Source of the DNA: Firmicutes bacterium UBA4845
GTDB taxonomy: Bacteria; Bacillota; Clostridia; Tissierellales; Sedimentibacteraceae
Length of the DNA stretch: 64,000 bases
Direction: 5' to 3'
Assembly: GCA_002399975.1 (NCBI GenBank)
Contig: DHER01000084.1
Location: forward strand, 31,788-95,787
The translations under genes were made by a program, and so were the position numbers. Under the pieces are notes generated by a model, which saw only the letters and a program-made list of their open reading frames with translations, did not search any database and was not told the origin of the DNA. Below, piece after piece: positions 8,892 to 17,430 of the stretch; the first letter of the stretch is position 1; every line of letters begins with the position of its first letter.

Positions 8892-9149
8892 ATGGCGGGC
8901 AATACCATAAATATAGGGTTTGGTAATATAGCGTTAACCAATAGGATCATAGCAATTATAAGTCCTGAGTCAGCACCTATCAAGCGTGTTATACAGGATA
9001 CCAGAGAAAAAGGAAAACTTATAGATGCTACTTATGGAAGAAAAACAAGAGCAGTAATAATCACTGACTGCGGATATGTAATACTTTCAGCAATACAGCC
9101 GGATACAATGGCTCAAAGATTTGACAACAATAATCACAGCATAAAGTAG
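8892..9149 (+). CDS. remA: RemA-like regulatory protein (DUF370)
   Basis: 85-residue protein with the RemA/DUF370 pattern (NIGFGNIALTNRIIAIISPESAPIKR, then LIDATYGRKTRAVIITDCGYVILSAIQP). In Bacillus, RemA is a DNA-binding activator of biofilm matrix and osmoprotection genes; a role here is inferred. The yicC-remA-gmk order is strongly conserved in Firmicutes. It begins 11 nt after yicC behind AGGAGAT. Confidence 0.9.
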   Translation: MAGNTINIGFGNIALTNRIIAIISPESAPIKRVIQDTREKGKLIDATYGRKTRAVIITDCGYVILSAIQPDTMAQRFDNNNHSIK

Positions 9150-9160
9150 AGGTGTGCAAT

Positions 9161-9766
9161 ATGGACAACGGATTACTGGTGGTGATATCAGGCCCTTCAG
9201 GAGCAGGAAAAGGCACAATATGCAAAAGGCTTAGGGAAGAAACAAATAATTTAAATATTTCGGTATCGGCTACAACACGAAAACCGAGAGATGGTGAAAC
9301 GGAGGGGGAAAGTTATTTCTTTACTGACGAGGAAGAATTTAAAAAAAAAATAAACAACAGTGAATTTCTTGAATATGCTAATGTTTACGGAAATTATTAC
9401 GGAACACCTAAAAAAGAAGTATTTAGACAGCTCGAAGAAGGGAATGACGTTATTCTTGAGATAGATATTCAAGGAGCACTGCAGGTTAAAAAGAATTATC
9501 CTGAGGGAGTTTTTATTTTTATATTGCCTCCGTCACTTAAAGAGCTTAGAAATAGAATAGAAGAAAGAGGCACCGATTCAAAGGAAGTTATTCTTAGAAG
9601 AATGAAGTGTGCGTACGATGAATTAAATTATGTTTTTAAATATGACTATGTAATATTAAATGATGAGGTGGAAGCTGCAGTTAAAAAAATACAGTGTATA
9701 ATTACAGCTGAGAAAAACCGTGTAATCAGAAAAAGGGAAATTATAAACAAAGTAAAAGAGGTATAA
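9161..9766 (+). CDS. gmk: Guanylate kinase
   Basis: Phosphorylates GMP (and dGMP) with ATP. P-loop GPSGAGKGTICKRL near the N-terminus, the GMP-binding TTRKPRDGETEGESYFF, and EIDIQGALQVK are textbook for the family; about 201 residues. I start at ATG 9161 (MDNGLLVV), 6 nt after AGAGGTG; the TTG/ATG nine bases earlier overlaps that site. It overlaps none of its neighbours and lies in the remA-gmk-rpoZ operon. Confidence 0.95.
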   Translation: MDNGLLVVISGPSGAGKGTICKRLREETNNLNISVSATTRKPRDGETEGESYFFTDEEEFKKKINNSEFLEYANVYGNYYGTPKKEVFRQLEEGNDVILEIDIQGALQVKKNYPEGVFIFILPPSLKELRNRIEERGTDSKEVILRRMKCAYDELNYVFKYDYVILNDEVEAAVKKIQCIITAEKNRVIRKREIINKVKEV

Positions 9767-9770
9767 TTAT

Positions 9771-10247
9771 ATGAAAAAAATAGCATTGGACGATCTGGTA
9801 AAAATGTCGGAAAGCAGGTATTCACTTGTTACAATAGTTTCAAAAAGGGCAAGGCAAATTGTTGACGGCTCGCCGCCTTTGATAGAAACTGATACAACTA
9901 AGCCTTTGGCCATTGCAATTGAAGAATTTTATGAAAGGAAATATGAAGCTATTTATGATTATGAACAGTACCAGAAAGAACATCCGGAAACTTTGAAAAA
10001 AACAGAAAAAACAGAAAAAACAGAAGAAGATTCGGAAGATGAAGATTCTGAAAATTCGAAAAACTTGAAAAATTCGGAAGCTCCGGAAAACCATGAGTCG
10101 GAAGATGCGGAAAATTCAGAAAATTCAGAAAATTCAGAAAAACCGGAGAATTTGGGAACTGCGACTGAGGCTCATGATTTTGAAGAGAAAAGTAATGATG
10201 AAGAAAAGAATGCAAGGGATGCGGAGAAAGAAAAGCCTGATGAATAA
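9771..10247 (+). CDS. rpoZ: RNA polymerase omega subunit with long acidic repeat tail
   Basis: Omega stabilises beta-prime in RNA polymerase. Residues 1-65 carry the omega domain (LVKMSESRYSLVTIVSKRARQI, KPLAIAIEEFYERKYEA). After that comes an extra tail of about 85 residues almost wholly made of E, K, S, N, D and P in short repeats (EKTEKTE, ENSENSENSE). Usual omega is 60-100 residues; this one is 158. The DNA shows matching near-tandem GAAAATTCA units, so the tail grew by repeat expansion. It is likely disordered. Its ORF is intact and is followed by a hairpin. Confidence 0.9.
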   Translation: MKKIALDDLVKMSESRYSLVTIVSKRARQIVDGSPPLIETDTTKPLAIAIEEFYERKYEAIYDYEQYQKEHPETLKKTEKTEKTEEDSEDEDSENSKNLKNSEAPENHESEDAENSENSENSEKPENLGTATEAHDFEEKSNDEEKNARDAEKEKPDE

Positions 10248-10259
10248 TCGATAATCAGC

Positions 10260-10279
10260 AATCAGTCTATTGACTGATT
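10260..10279 (+). terminator. Possible weak terminator after rpoZ
   Basis: AATCAGTC and GACTGATT form a perfect 8-bp stem with TATT loop, followed by AT-rich tandem TTTAATTTA units rather than a pure T run. It may attenuate between rpoZ and priA. Confidence 0.45.
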
Positions 10280-10365
10280 ATTTAATTTATTTAATTTATT
10301 TAATCTAATTTTCTCTCACATTTATTAATGTTTCAAATAATGTTTCAAATCCTTATGGAGTATTT

Positions 10366-12570
10366 ATGTATAAAAATTTTGTGCAGGTAATATTAAACAA
10401 CAATTCAAAAAGTACCGACCGACTCTTCACTTATGGTGTGCCAAAAGAGTTTGAAGATATCGTTCAGATAGGTGAAAGGGTCAGTGTAAGTTTCGGAAGC
10501 AGCAAGCACATGATTGAAGCACTGATTGTATCTATAGACAGCCGGTGCAGTTTTCCTCTGGAAAAAATAAAGCCTATAACGGCTATACTTGATGACTCAC
10601 CTGTTGTGAGCCGTGATATGATTAAGTTAATATTTTGGATGCGTGAAAGATACATATGCAAATATTCTGATGTTTTGAGGCTTGTGACTCCTCATAACTT
10701 AAATGTCAAAAGTGCTTATGAAAAATATGTTTCCTTATGCGAGGATAAGCCTTTGGATGAATTTGGCATAAAAAAGACGGAAAATCAACTGAAAGTTATA
10801 AATTATTTAAAAAAAAACAAAAAAGAAAGAATTAAAAAACTGCCTGGGGAACTGAACGTTTCATATGCAACTATTAATAACCTTATTAAAAAAAATATTT
10901 TAAAGGAAGAATATATCCTTTGCAAAAGTAAAAAACAAGTTCCCACAGAAAAGGGCATGGAGTTAAGCGAAGAACAACAGAAAGCTTATGATGAAATTAT
11001 TTCATCCGAAAACAAAGTATTCCTTCTTCACGGGGTTACCGGAAGCGGGAAAACGGAAGTGTATATGGACGTTATTGAGTATTATATAAAGCAAAACAAG
11101 CAATCAATAATGCTTGTTCCTGAAATTTCCCTTACAACTCAGACCATAGACAGGTTTCGGAAAAGGTTCGGGAAAAAAATTGCTGTATTTCATTCAAGGT
11201 TGAGCAGAAAAGAAAAGTCCATAGAGTGGAGCAGGGTTATTAATCGTGATGCTGATGTGGTAATCGGAGCTCGTTCCGCTATTTTTGCTCCAATTAAAGA
11301 CCTTGGTGTAATCGTAATAGATGAGGAACATGAGGATAGCTATATTTCATCTTCTTCTCCTAAGTATGACACAACCGAAGTTGCCATAAAAATGGCATAT
11401 ATATGTGGCTGCAAGGTAATACTGGGTTCAGCTACTCCTTCAATAAATACCTATTACATGGCAATGAATGGACAGATTGAAAAGGTGGAACTTAAAAGAC
11501 GAATTAACAATCAGATGCCTGATATAAAAATAATCGACATGGGTCATGAACTTGACAAAGGCAATAATACCATAATAAGTGAGGAACTGTACGATAGTAT
11601 CAGAACTTCCCTTTCAAAAAAGGAACAGGTGATACTATTTTTAAATAAGAGGGGATATGCGGGCTTTGTATCCTGTAAAAAATGCGGTTATGTGGCCAGG
11701 TGTGATCGCTGTGATGTTTCCATGACATATCATATTAGAGGTAATATGCTGAAATGCCATTATTGCGGGAGAACAAAAAAAATGATGTTTAAATGCCCTA
11801 AATGTGGCAGTGAGAAAATAGAGCAATTCAGTGCAGGAACACAGCATGTGGAGAAACTTGCTAACAAGCTGTTTCCCGAGGCGGTAATAGAACGAATGGA
11901 TTTTGACTCTATGACCGATAAAGGTGCTTACGAAAATATTTACATTAAATTCAAGGAAAGAAAGATCGATATATTAATAGGTACGCAGATGCTGGCGAAA
12001 GGATTTGACTTTCCGGAGGTAACAACTGTAGGGATTTTGTCTGCAGACGCAATAATAAATCTTCCTTTTTACAATTCCGGCGAAAAAACATTCCAGCTTA
12101 TCACACAGGTAAGCGGAAGGGCAGGAAGAGGAAGCAAAAAAGGTATGGTATTCGTGCAGACTTACGAGCCGGAAAATTTTATAGTCAATGCTGCTAAAAA
12201 CAATAATTATGAAGTATTTATTAAAGAAGAATTAAAACTGCGAAAAGAATTTGCATTTCCGCCGTTTATTAATATAATAAATGTATGCCTCATATCTAAA
12301 AACGAGAAATTGGTTAACAAAACAGCCAATGAAAAGTATCAGGAGATAAAAACTTTAGTTAAAGATATGGTTGAGGAAAGAAGACTGTTATTGTACAGGC
12401 CGGTTCCACATTCTATTTACAAAGTGAATGATGAATATAGAATCAATCTTTTCATGAAATCTTCAAATCACGGGCTGCGCCGGCTGAGGAAAATTATTCG
12501 CAGCGTGTATATGGAAAAGGATATAGAAAATATAAAGGTCAGTATAAATATTAATACTAATACAATATAA
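10366..12570 (+). CDS. priA: Primosomal protein N' (replication restart helicase PriA)
   Basis: 3'-to-5' superfamily 2 helicase that reloads the replisome at stalled forks. 734 residues: N-terminal DNA-binding region, Walker A GVTGSGKTEVY, DEEH box (VIVIDEEHEDSY), and the helicase-embedded zinc-binding segment with four CxxC pairs (CKKCGYVARCDRC, CHYC, CPKC). The helicase motif VSGRAGRG is near the C-terminal third. It precedes def and fmt as in many Firmicutes. Confidence 0.96.
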   Translation: MYKNFVQVILNNNSKSTDRLFTYGVPKEFEDIVQIGERVSVSFGSSKHMIEALIVSIDSRCSFPLEKIKPITAILDDSPVVSRDMIKLIFWMRERYICKYSDVLRLVTPHNLNVKSAYEKYVSLCEDKPLDEFGIKKTENQLKVINYLKKNKKERIKKLPGELNVSYATINNLIKKNILKEEYILCKSKKQVPTEKGMELSEEQQKAYDEIISSENKVFLLHGVTGSGKTEVYMDVIEYYIKQNKQSIMLVPEISLTTQTIDRFRKRFGKKIAVFHSRLSRKEKSIEWSRVINRDADVVIGARSAIFAPIKDLGVIVIDEEHEDSYISSSSPKYDTTEVAIKMAYICGCKVILGSATPSINTYYMAMNGQIEKVELKRRINNQMPDIKIIDMGHELDKGNNTIISEELYDSIRTSLSKKEQVILFLNKRGYAGFVSCKKCGYVARCDRCDVSMTYHIRGNMLKCHYCGRTKKMMFKCPKCGSEKIEQFSAGTQHVEKLANKLFPEAVIERMDFDSMTDKGAYENIYIKFKERKIDILIGTQMLAKGFDFPEVTTVGILSADAIINLPFYNSGEKTFQLITQVSGRAGRGSKKGMVFVQTYEPENFIVNAAKNNNYEVFIKEELKLRKEFAFPPFINIINVCLISKNEKLVNKTANEKYQEIKTLVKDMVEERRLLLYRPVPHSIYKVNDEYRINLFMKSSNHGLRRLRKIIRSVYMEKDIENIKVSININTNTI

Positions 12571-12583
12571 TATAGGAGGATAT

Positions 12584-13042
12584 ATGGCTTTAAGATATAT
12601 AAGATATGAAGGAGACGAAATATTAAGGAAAAAAAGCAGGGAAGTAAGTAAAGTAGATGATAAAATAAAGGTACTTCTTGACGATATGCTTGAAACAATG
12701 TATAAAAATGAAGGTGTTGGACTTGCTGCACCTCAGGTTGGGATTTTAAAACGTGCAATTATTATTGATGTAGAGGATGGCAATGTATATAAAATGATAA
12801 ATCCTAAAATTATCAGTCAGTCAGGAGAACAAGTAGGACAGGAAGGCTGCCTGAGCATACCTGAAATAAAAGGAACTGTCAAAAGGCCTAACAATGTTAC
12901 CGTGGAATACATGGATGAAAATGGTGAACAACGTACACTAAAAGCGGAAGGAGTCCTTGCAAGGTGCATATGCCACGAGACAGATCATTTGGATGGAATC
13001 CTGTTTGTTGATAAAATGGATAAAATAACAGAAGAGAAATAG
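12584..13042 (+). CDS. def: Peptide deformylase
   Basis: Metalloenzyme removing the N-formyl group from nascent proteins. 152 residues with all three motifs: GVGLAAPQVG, EGCLSIP and HETDHLDG; the metal ligands are the cysteine of motif 2 and two histidines of motif 3. AGGAGG precedes the ATG, 13 nt after priA. It is paired with fmt, which performs the opposite modification. Confidence 0.96.
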   Translation: MALRYIRYEGDEILRKKSREVSKVDDKIKVLLDDMLETMYKNEGVGLAAPQVGILKRAIIIDVEDGNVYKMINPKIISQSGEQVGQEGCLSIPEIKGTVKRPNNVTVEYMDENGEQRTLKAEGVLARCICHETDHLDGILFVDKMDKITEEK

Positions 13043-13049
13043 GTGGATT

Positions 13050-13979
13050 ATGAAGGTTGTTTTTATGGGAACACCGGGGTTTGCAGTACCGGCGCTTAAA
13101 AAGCTTCATGAGTTCGGGCATGAAATAAAGCTGGTTGTAACACAGCCCGACAGACCCTCCGGAAGAGGAAAGAAATTAAAAGAATCTGATGTTAAACAGG
13201 CAGCCCAGGAGTTGGGTCTGAATGTTTTTCAGCCGCAAAAAATCAAGGAAAAAGAAAATGTTGAAATCTTAAAGAAATGTTCGCCGGACGTAATAGTTGT
13301 AGTTGCTTACGGACAGATATTAGGCAGAGAAATACTTGAAGTTCCCAAGTACGGCTGCATAAACGTTCATGCATCTCTGCTTCCATCTCTCAGAGGGGCT
13401 GCACCGTTAAACTGGGCAATTATAAATGGAGAAACTAAAACCGGCGTTACAACCATGAAAATGGACATTGGCATGGATACAGGAGATATGCTGCTAAAAT
13501 CCGAAGTTGAAATAGATGAAAGCATGAATGTGGGTATGCTTCATGACGTGCTTATGAACAAAGGTGCAAAACTTTTAATTGAGACCCTGGATAAACTGGA
13601 AAAGGGACTGCTGAAACCAGAAAAGCAGGATGATGTTCTTTCCAGCTATGCGCCTATGCTGAACAAAGAAAATCAAAGAATAAACTGGAACAAGAGTGCA
13701 AAAGACATTTATAATTTAATCAGAGGTCTGTCGCCGTTACCTTCTGCATATTTTAAAAGGGGAGATAAAACTGTTAAGGTGTATGAATCGTCATACATCG
13801 TTGAAGAAAAAGGTTTCCGGCCGGGATATGTGATAAAAGCTGCAGGTGACGGAATTTATGTAGCTGCAGGTGACGGAGTTGTTGTACTTAAGGAAATTAA
13901 AATGCCTGGCAAAAATAAAATGAAGGCAGATGCTTATTTAAGAGGCAATAAATTTCCGGAGAACATAGTATTAGATTGA
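13050..13979 (+). CDS. fmt: Methionyl-tRNA formyltransferase
   Basis: Formylates initiator Met-tRNA using 10-formyl-THF. 309 residues: N-terminal Rossmann-like formyltransferase fold (MKVVFMGTPGFAVPALKKL), catalytic region NVHASLLPSLRGAAPLNWAI with the SLLP signature, and the C-terminal OB-like tRNA-binding domain (RGLSPLPSAYFKRGDKTVKVYE). It begins 8 nt after def. After it the operon apparently ends, and a riboswitch leader begins. Confidence 0.96.
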   Translation: MKVVFMGTPGFAVPALKKLHEFGHEIKLVVTQPDRPSGRGKKLKESDVKQAAQELGLNVFQPQKIKEKENVEILKKCSPDVIVVVAYGQILGREILEVPKYGCINVHASLLPSLRGAAPLNWAIINGETKTGVTTMKMDIGMDTGDMLLKSEVEIDESMNVGMLHDVLMNKGAKLLIETLDKLEKGLLKPEKQDDVLSSYAPMLNKENQRINWNKSAKDIYNLIRGLSPLPSAYFKRGDKTVKVYESSYIVEEKGFRPGYVIKAAGDGIYVAAGDGVVVLKEIKMPGKNKMKADAYLRGNKFPENIVLD

Positions 13980-14033
13980 TAGAAAAGAGCCTTGATTTTT
14001 GTGTAAAATTGGAGTAAAAAAAAACGAATAGAA

Positions 14034-14118
14034 AATGGGAGCTTGTAAACAGGCTGAGAGGAAGGTATAAACCTTCGACCTATAAACCTGATTTGGATAA
14101 TGCCAACGTAGGGATATC
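14034..14118 (+). promoter_or_regulatory. TPP riboswitch (THI element)
   Basis: Contains the conserved CTGAGA of the first arm at 14054 and the core ACCTGATTTGGATAATGCCA continuing into ACGTAGGGA, which define the thiamin-pyrophosphate aptamer. A strong terminator follows 18 nt downstream, so TPP binding should stop transcription. No thiamine gene follows: next come a very short ORF and the YyaL-like gene. Confidence 0.93.
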
Positions 14119-14135
14119 TATATAAAACGGAATTT

Positions 14136-14170
14136 AAGGAAAGTTACCAATCAGGTAACTTTCCTTGTTT
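14136..14170 (+). terminator. Terminator of the TPP riboswitch
   Basis: Perfect 13-bp stem (AAGGAAAGTTACC / GGTAACTTTCCTT) with AATCA loop, followed by a short T-rich tract. Serves as the expression platform of the upstream aptamer. Confidence 0.85.
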
Positions 14171-14312
14171 AATGGAAAAAGGTAATGATAATTTGACTAA
14201 TAAAAGAAAAAGATGAACTTTATAAAACAATTATTGATAAAATAATATGGATAAGGGATAATAACGGTATAAACATTAAAACAATATTTAAATGATGAAG
14301 GAAGGTGATAAA

Positions 14313-14477
14313 ATGACTGATAAAAATGTTGTACCCAACAGATTGATAAATGAGAAATCGCCTTATTTATTACAGCATGCATATAATCCTGTCAATTGGT
14401 TCCCATGGGGGCCAGAGGCATTTGATAAGGCTAAGGTTGAAAATAAGCCGATATTTCTTTCTATTGGGTACTCATGA
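14313..14477 (+). pseudogene. N-terminal fragment of YyaL-type thioredoxin-domain protein
   Basis: 54 codons encode the start of a DUF255/YyaL protein (NRLINEKSPYLLQHAYNPVNWFPWG, then PIFLSIGYS) and then hit TGA exactly where TCHWCHVM should follow. About 20 extra bases (14475-14494) shift the frame. The TGA overlaps the ATG of the next ORF as ATGA, so reinitiation could allow a two-piece protein. Good binding site AAGGAAGGTG. Between the terminator and this ORF (14171-14312) there is only a 14-codon ORF and an open tail (EKDELYKTIIDKIIW) without a start. Confidence 0.8.
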
Positions 14478-16381
14478 CGTTAGCATATAAACCAACTTGT
14501 CACTGGTGCCACGTAATGGCACATGAGTCTTTTGAGGATCAAGAAGTTGCCGGAATTTTGAATGAAAACTTTATTTCAATAAAGGTGGACCGAGAAGAAA
14601 GACCGGACATAGATGCAGTATATATGAATGTTACACAGCAGATAACCGGAAATGGCGGATGGCCTATGACGATTATAATGACGCCTGAGCAGAAACCATT
14701 TTTTGCCGCAACATATATACCTAAACATTCAAAATATGGAATGGCTGGTTTAACAGAACTTTTGGAAACTGTGGCGTTAAAGTGGAAAAACGATAAAAAA
14801 GAGCTTATAGATTCAGGCAGCAAAATAACTGAATTTATCTTAAGTCTTGAGAGTCAACACCTAAAGGGAAATCGGCTGAACAAAAAAGTTTTGGAGCGTG
14901 CAATAGATGTTTTAGAAAACAGTTTTGATGAAGAATACGGAGGGTTTGGTGAAATCCCTAAATTTCCTAAGGCAAGCTGCTTATTGTTTTTACTTAATTA
15001 TTATTTGGCACAAAAAGATGAACCTTCTTTATACATGGCTGAAAAAACATTAGACTGTATGTACAGAGGAGGAATTTTCGATCATGTAGGCAATGGATTT
15101 TCACGTTATTCAACAGACGGCAAATGGCTGGTACCTCATTTTGAAAAAATGCTTTACGATAATGCACTTCTTGCATATACCTATGCATATGCTTACCAGA
15201 TAACTAAGAAGGGATTGTACAAGGATATAACAGAAAGAATTTTGGAATATGTGTTAAATGAAATGACTGATGAAAAGGGTGGATTTTATTCGGCACAGGA
15301 TGCTGACAGCCGGGGAGAAGAAGGAAAATATTATACATTTACGCCCGGAGAAATAAAAAATGTTTTAGGTGAAGATGACGGCAAATATTTTATTCAGTTC
15401 TATGGAATAACAGAAGAAGGAAATTTTGAAGGTGAAAATATTCCGAACCTGATATATAACGATAAATATTTCAAACAGGACAGAAGAATAAAAGAAATTA
15501 ACAAAAAACTTTATGAATACAGACTGCGCAGGAATGAGCTTCACAAGGACGACAAGATTTTAACATCGTGGAATGGAATGATGATTGCAGCATTGGCAAA
15601 GGCATACAAGGCTCTGAACAATGAAGAGTATCTGCATGTGGCAGAAAAGGCTGTTAATTTTATAGAGAAATATTTAATTGATGATGACGTTATAGGAGTC
15701 AGGTACAGAGAAGGAGTAGTTCTGGGAAACGGAACGCTGGATGATTATGCAATGTATTGCTGGGCCCTCATTGAATTGTACGAAGCGACCTGCAATTTTG
15801 ACTATATAGAGAGAGCTGTAGTATTAAATAATAAAATGTTCAATTTGTTTTGGGATAATGATAACGGTGGATTTTTCATGAAAAGCATTAAAGGGGAAAA
15901 ACTCTTATATAATCCTAAAGAAATATTTGATGGTGCAGTTCCTTCCGGAAATTCAGTTGCTGCTTTAAATATTTTAAAATTGTCAAGAATTACAGGTACT
16001 GCCCAATTGGAAGAACTGGCGGACAAACAATTGCGGTTCATTTCAAACAATGTGGCTGATTATCCTGTTTCCTGTTCTTTCGCCCTGCTATCTGTAATTT
16101 TTGAACTGTACCCTTCTAAAGAAATTGTGTGTCTGGTTAAAGATGATGAAGGTTTTGAAAAGATAAAAAATATTTTACGTAAAAATATAAAGATTAGCAA
16201 TACTGGAATTGTTGTGAAATATTTCGAACTGAAGAAATCAACAAAATCCGGTGTTCTGCCTGATTTTATTAGAAATTATGAACTTGTAGAAAATAAAGAT
16301 ACTTTCTATATATGTGAAAACAAGAATTGTTCATTGCCATTTAATGATGTACGAAGACTGGAGGAAGAATTGAGCCAATAG
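14474..16381 (+). CDS. YyaL/DUF255 thioredoxin-domain protein, main part
   Basis: 635 residues covering the thioredoxin-like active site CHWCHVMAHESFED, the catalytic-looking GNGGWPMT, and the long alpha/alpha toroid domain of the N-acylglucosamine-2-epimerase type (GGGFGEIPKFPK, PHFEKMLYDNALLAY, DAMY region LDDYAMYCW). Biochemical function of the family is not well established. The first seven residues (MTLAYKP) come from inserted sequence and replace the N-terminal helix region encoded by the upstream fragment. The rest is uninterrupted, so the break is recent, or coupled translation keeps it useful, or the insertion is an assembly error. Confidence 0.85.
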   Translation: MTLAYKPTCHWCHVMAHESFEDQEVAGILNENFISIKVDREERPDIDAVYMNVTQQITGNGGWPMTIIMTPEQKPFFAATYIPKHSKYGMAGLTELLETVALKWKNDKKELIDSGSKITEFILSLESQHLKGNRLNKKVLERAIDVLENSFDEEYGGFGEIPKFPKASCLLFLLNYYLAQKDEPSLYMAEKTLDCMYRGGIFDHVGNGFSRYSTDGKWLVPHFEKMLYDNALLAYTYAYAYQITKKGLYKDITERILEYVLNEMTDEKGGFYSAQDADSRGEEGKYYTFTPGEIKNVLGEDDGKYFIQFYGITEEGNFEGENIPNLIYNDKYFKQDRRIKEINKKLYEYRLRRNELHKDDKILTSWNGMMIAALAKAYKALNNEEYLHVAEKAVNFIEKYLIDDDVIGVRYREGVVLGNGTLDDYAMYCWALIELYEATCNFDYIERAVVLNNKMFNLFWDNDNGGFFMKSIKGEKLLYNPKEIFDGAVPSGNSVAALNILKLSRITGTAQLEELADKQLRFISNNVADYPVSCSFALLSVIFELYPSKEIVCLVKDDEGFEKIKNILRKNIKISNTGIVVKYFELKKSTKSGVLPDFIRNYELVENKDTFYICENKNCSLPFNDVRRLEEELSQ

Positions 16382-16402
16382 CATCTTATTAAATTTAAAT
16401 AT

Positions 16403-16427
16403 GCCTTGATACAAATTGTATCAAGGC
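16403..16427. terminator. Palindromic terminator between convergent genes
   Basis: GCCTTGATACAA and TTGTATCAAGGC flank a single A, giving a nearly perfect 25-bp palindrome between a + gene ending at 16381 and a - gene ending at 16445. The - strand side is followed by T-rich sequence. Confidence 0.6.
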
Positions 16428-16444
16428 AACCCCATACTTGAGGA

Positions 16445-17398
16445 TTAGCAGGTAGCTCCGCCGACTAAATGAAGCTGAGCATTTAGTATGTCTTCCTTTC
16501 TATCAAATATTTCATCTGACAGCAACTGAGATTCAATATTTTCAAATCCAATTCTTTCAATAGTCTGAGACAGGCGTTCTCCGGTTTCACCTTGTTCTCT
16601 ATATACAAGTATAACTTTTTCAATTGTATTAAGGACATCTTCTTTGATCTTTAGTATTTTACTGATAGGCTTTCCGTGGTTTATATGTTTACCCCACATT
16701 CCGCCAATATAGATTTTATATCCTTGTTGGCCGCCTTCTATAGCATCAAAATGGCACTTTCCAACACAGCGCCCGCAGTTATTGCATTTTTCTTCATCAA
16801 TTTTTAATACACCGTTAATAACTTGCGCAGCATTCATAGGACATATGTTTTCTACAGAACATTTTTTACATCCGTTGCAAAGCTCTTCGTCGTAGCCGGG
16901 TTTCAATTGTCCTACTATTCCTAAGTCATTCAGATTAGGTTTAACACAGTTATTTGGACATCCGCCCACAGCAATTTTGAATTTATGCGGCAGCTTAACT
17001 TTTCTATACCCATTGTAAAATTTTTTGTGAATTGATTCAGATAAATCATATGCATCAATTAGTCCATATTGGCAGGTGGTGGCTTTACATGATACTACCG
17101 GACGTACTTTAGAACCCGTACCGCCGGTTTCAAGTCCTTCTTCAGCAATATAGTCTCTGAACTCCTGAATTTTATCATATAGTATACCAGGTACTTCAAT
17201 TGTCAATCTGGTAGTAAAAAGTACATTTCCGTTTCCAAATTTATCTGCAGCGTCTGCTATACATCTTTGCTGATTTGACAAAATTTTTCCGTTTACGGTA
17301 ATAATCCTGGCTGAAAAGTTGTCTGTGCCTCTATTTCTTAAAAAGCCTAAAGGTTTTACCTCTTTTTCTTGTTCTGGTGTAACTTTTAAATCTGCCAT
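16445..17398 (-). CDS. Nitrite/sulfite reductase-like siroheme/4Fe-4S protein with ferredoxin domain
   Basis: 317 residues: N-terminal nitrite/sulfite reductase ferredoxin-like half-domain, a siroheme/4Fe-4S cysteine set (C104 and C109 in SCKATTCQYG, C147 and C151 in GGCPNNCVKP), then two ferredoxin clusters (CNGCKKC..., CNNCGRCVGKC) and a short C-terminal region. Resembles the AsrC-like anaerobic sulfite reductase group; the substrate (sulfite, nitrite or other sulfur species) cannot be told from sequence. It is the second gene of an operon with the rhodanese-linked flavoprotein, 32 bp downstream, which favours a sulfur role. Confidence 0.82.
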   Translation of the reverse strand: MADLKVTPEQEKEVKPLGFLRNRGTDNFSARIITVNGKILSNQQRCIADAADKFGNGNVLFTTRLTIEVPGILYDKIQEFRDYIAEEGLETGGTGSKVRPVVSCKATTCQYGLIDAYDLSESIHKKFYNGYRKVKLPHKFKIAVGGCPNNCVKPNLNDLGIVGQLKPGYDEELCNGCKKCSVENICPMNAAQVINGVLKIDEEKCNNCGRCVGKCHFDAIEGGQQGYKIYIGGMWGKHINHGKPISKILKIKEDVLNTIEKVILVYREQGETGERLSQTIERIGFENIESQLLSDEIFDRKEDILNAQLHLVGGATC

Positions 17399-17430
17399 AT
17401 TTATATCACATCCTTTTTAATTAATATAAT

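Noticed and set aside
9840..10215. Long - strand frames opposite rpoZ rich in F, S and L
   Set aside because: They are shadows of the GAA/AAA-rich repeats in the rpoZ tail.
10285..10345. TTTAATTTA and AATGTTTCAAAT near-tandem repeats, considered as a CRISPR or iteron array
   Set aside because: Units are too short, imperfect and without spacers; they look like AT-rich slippage.
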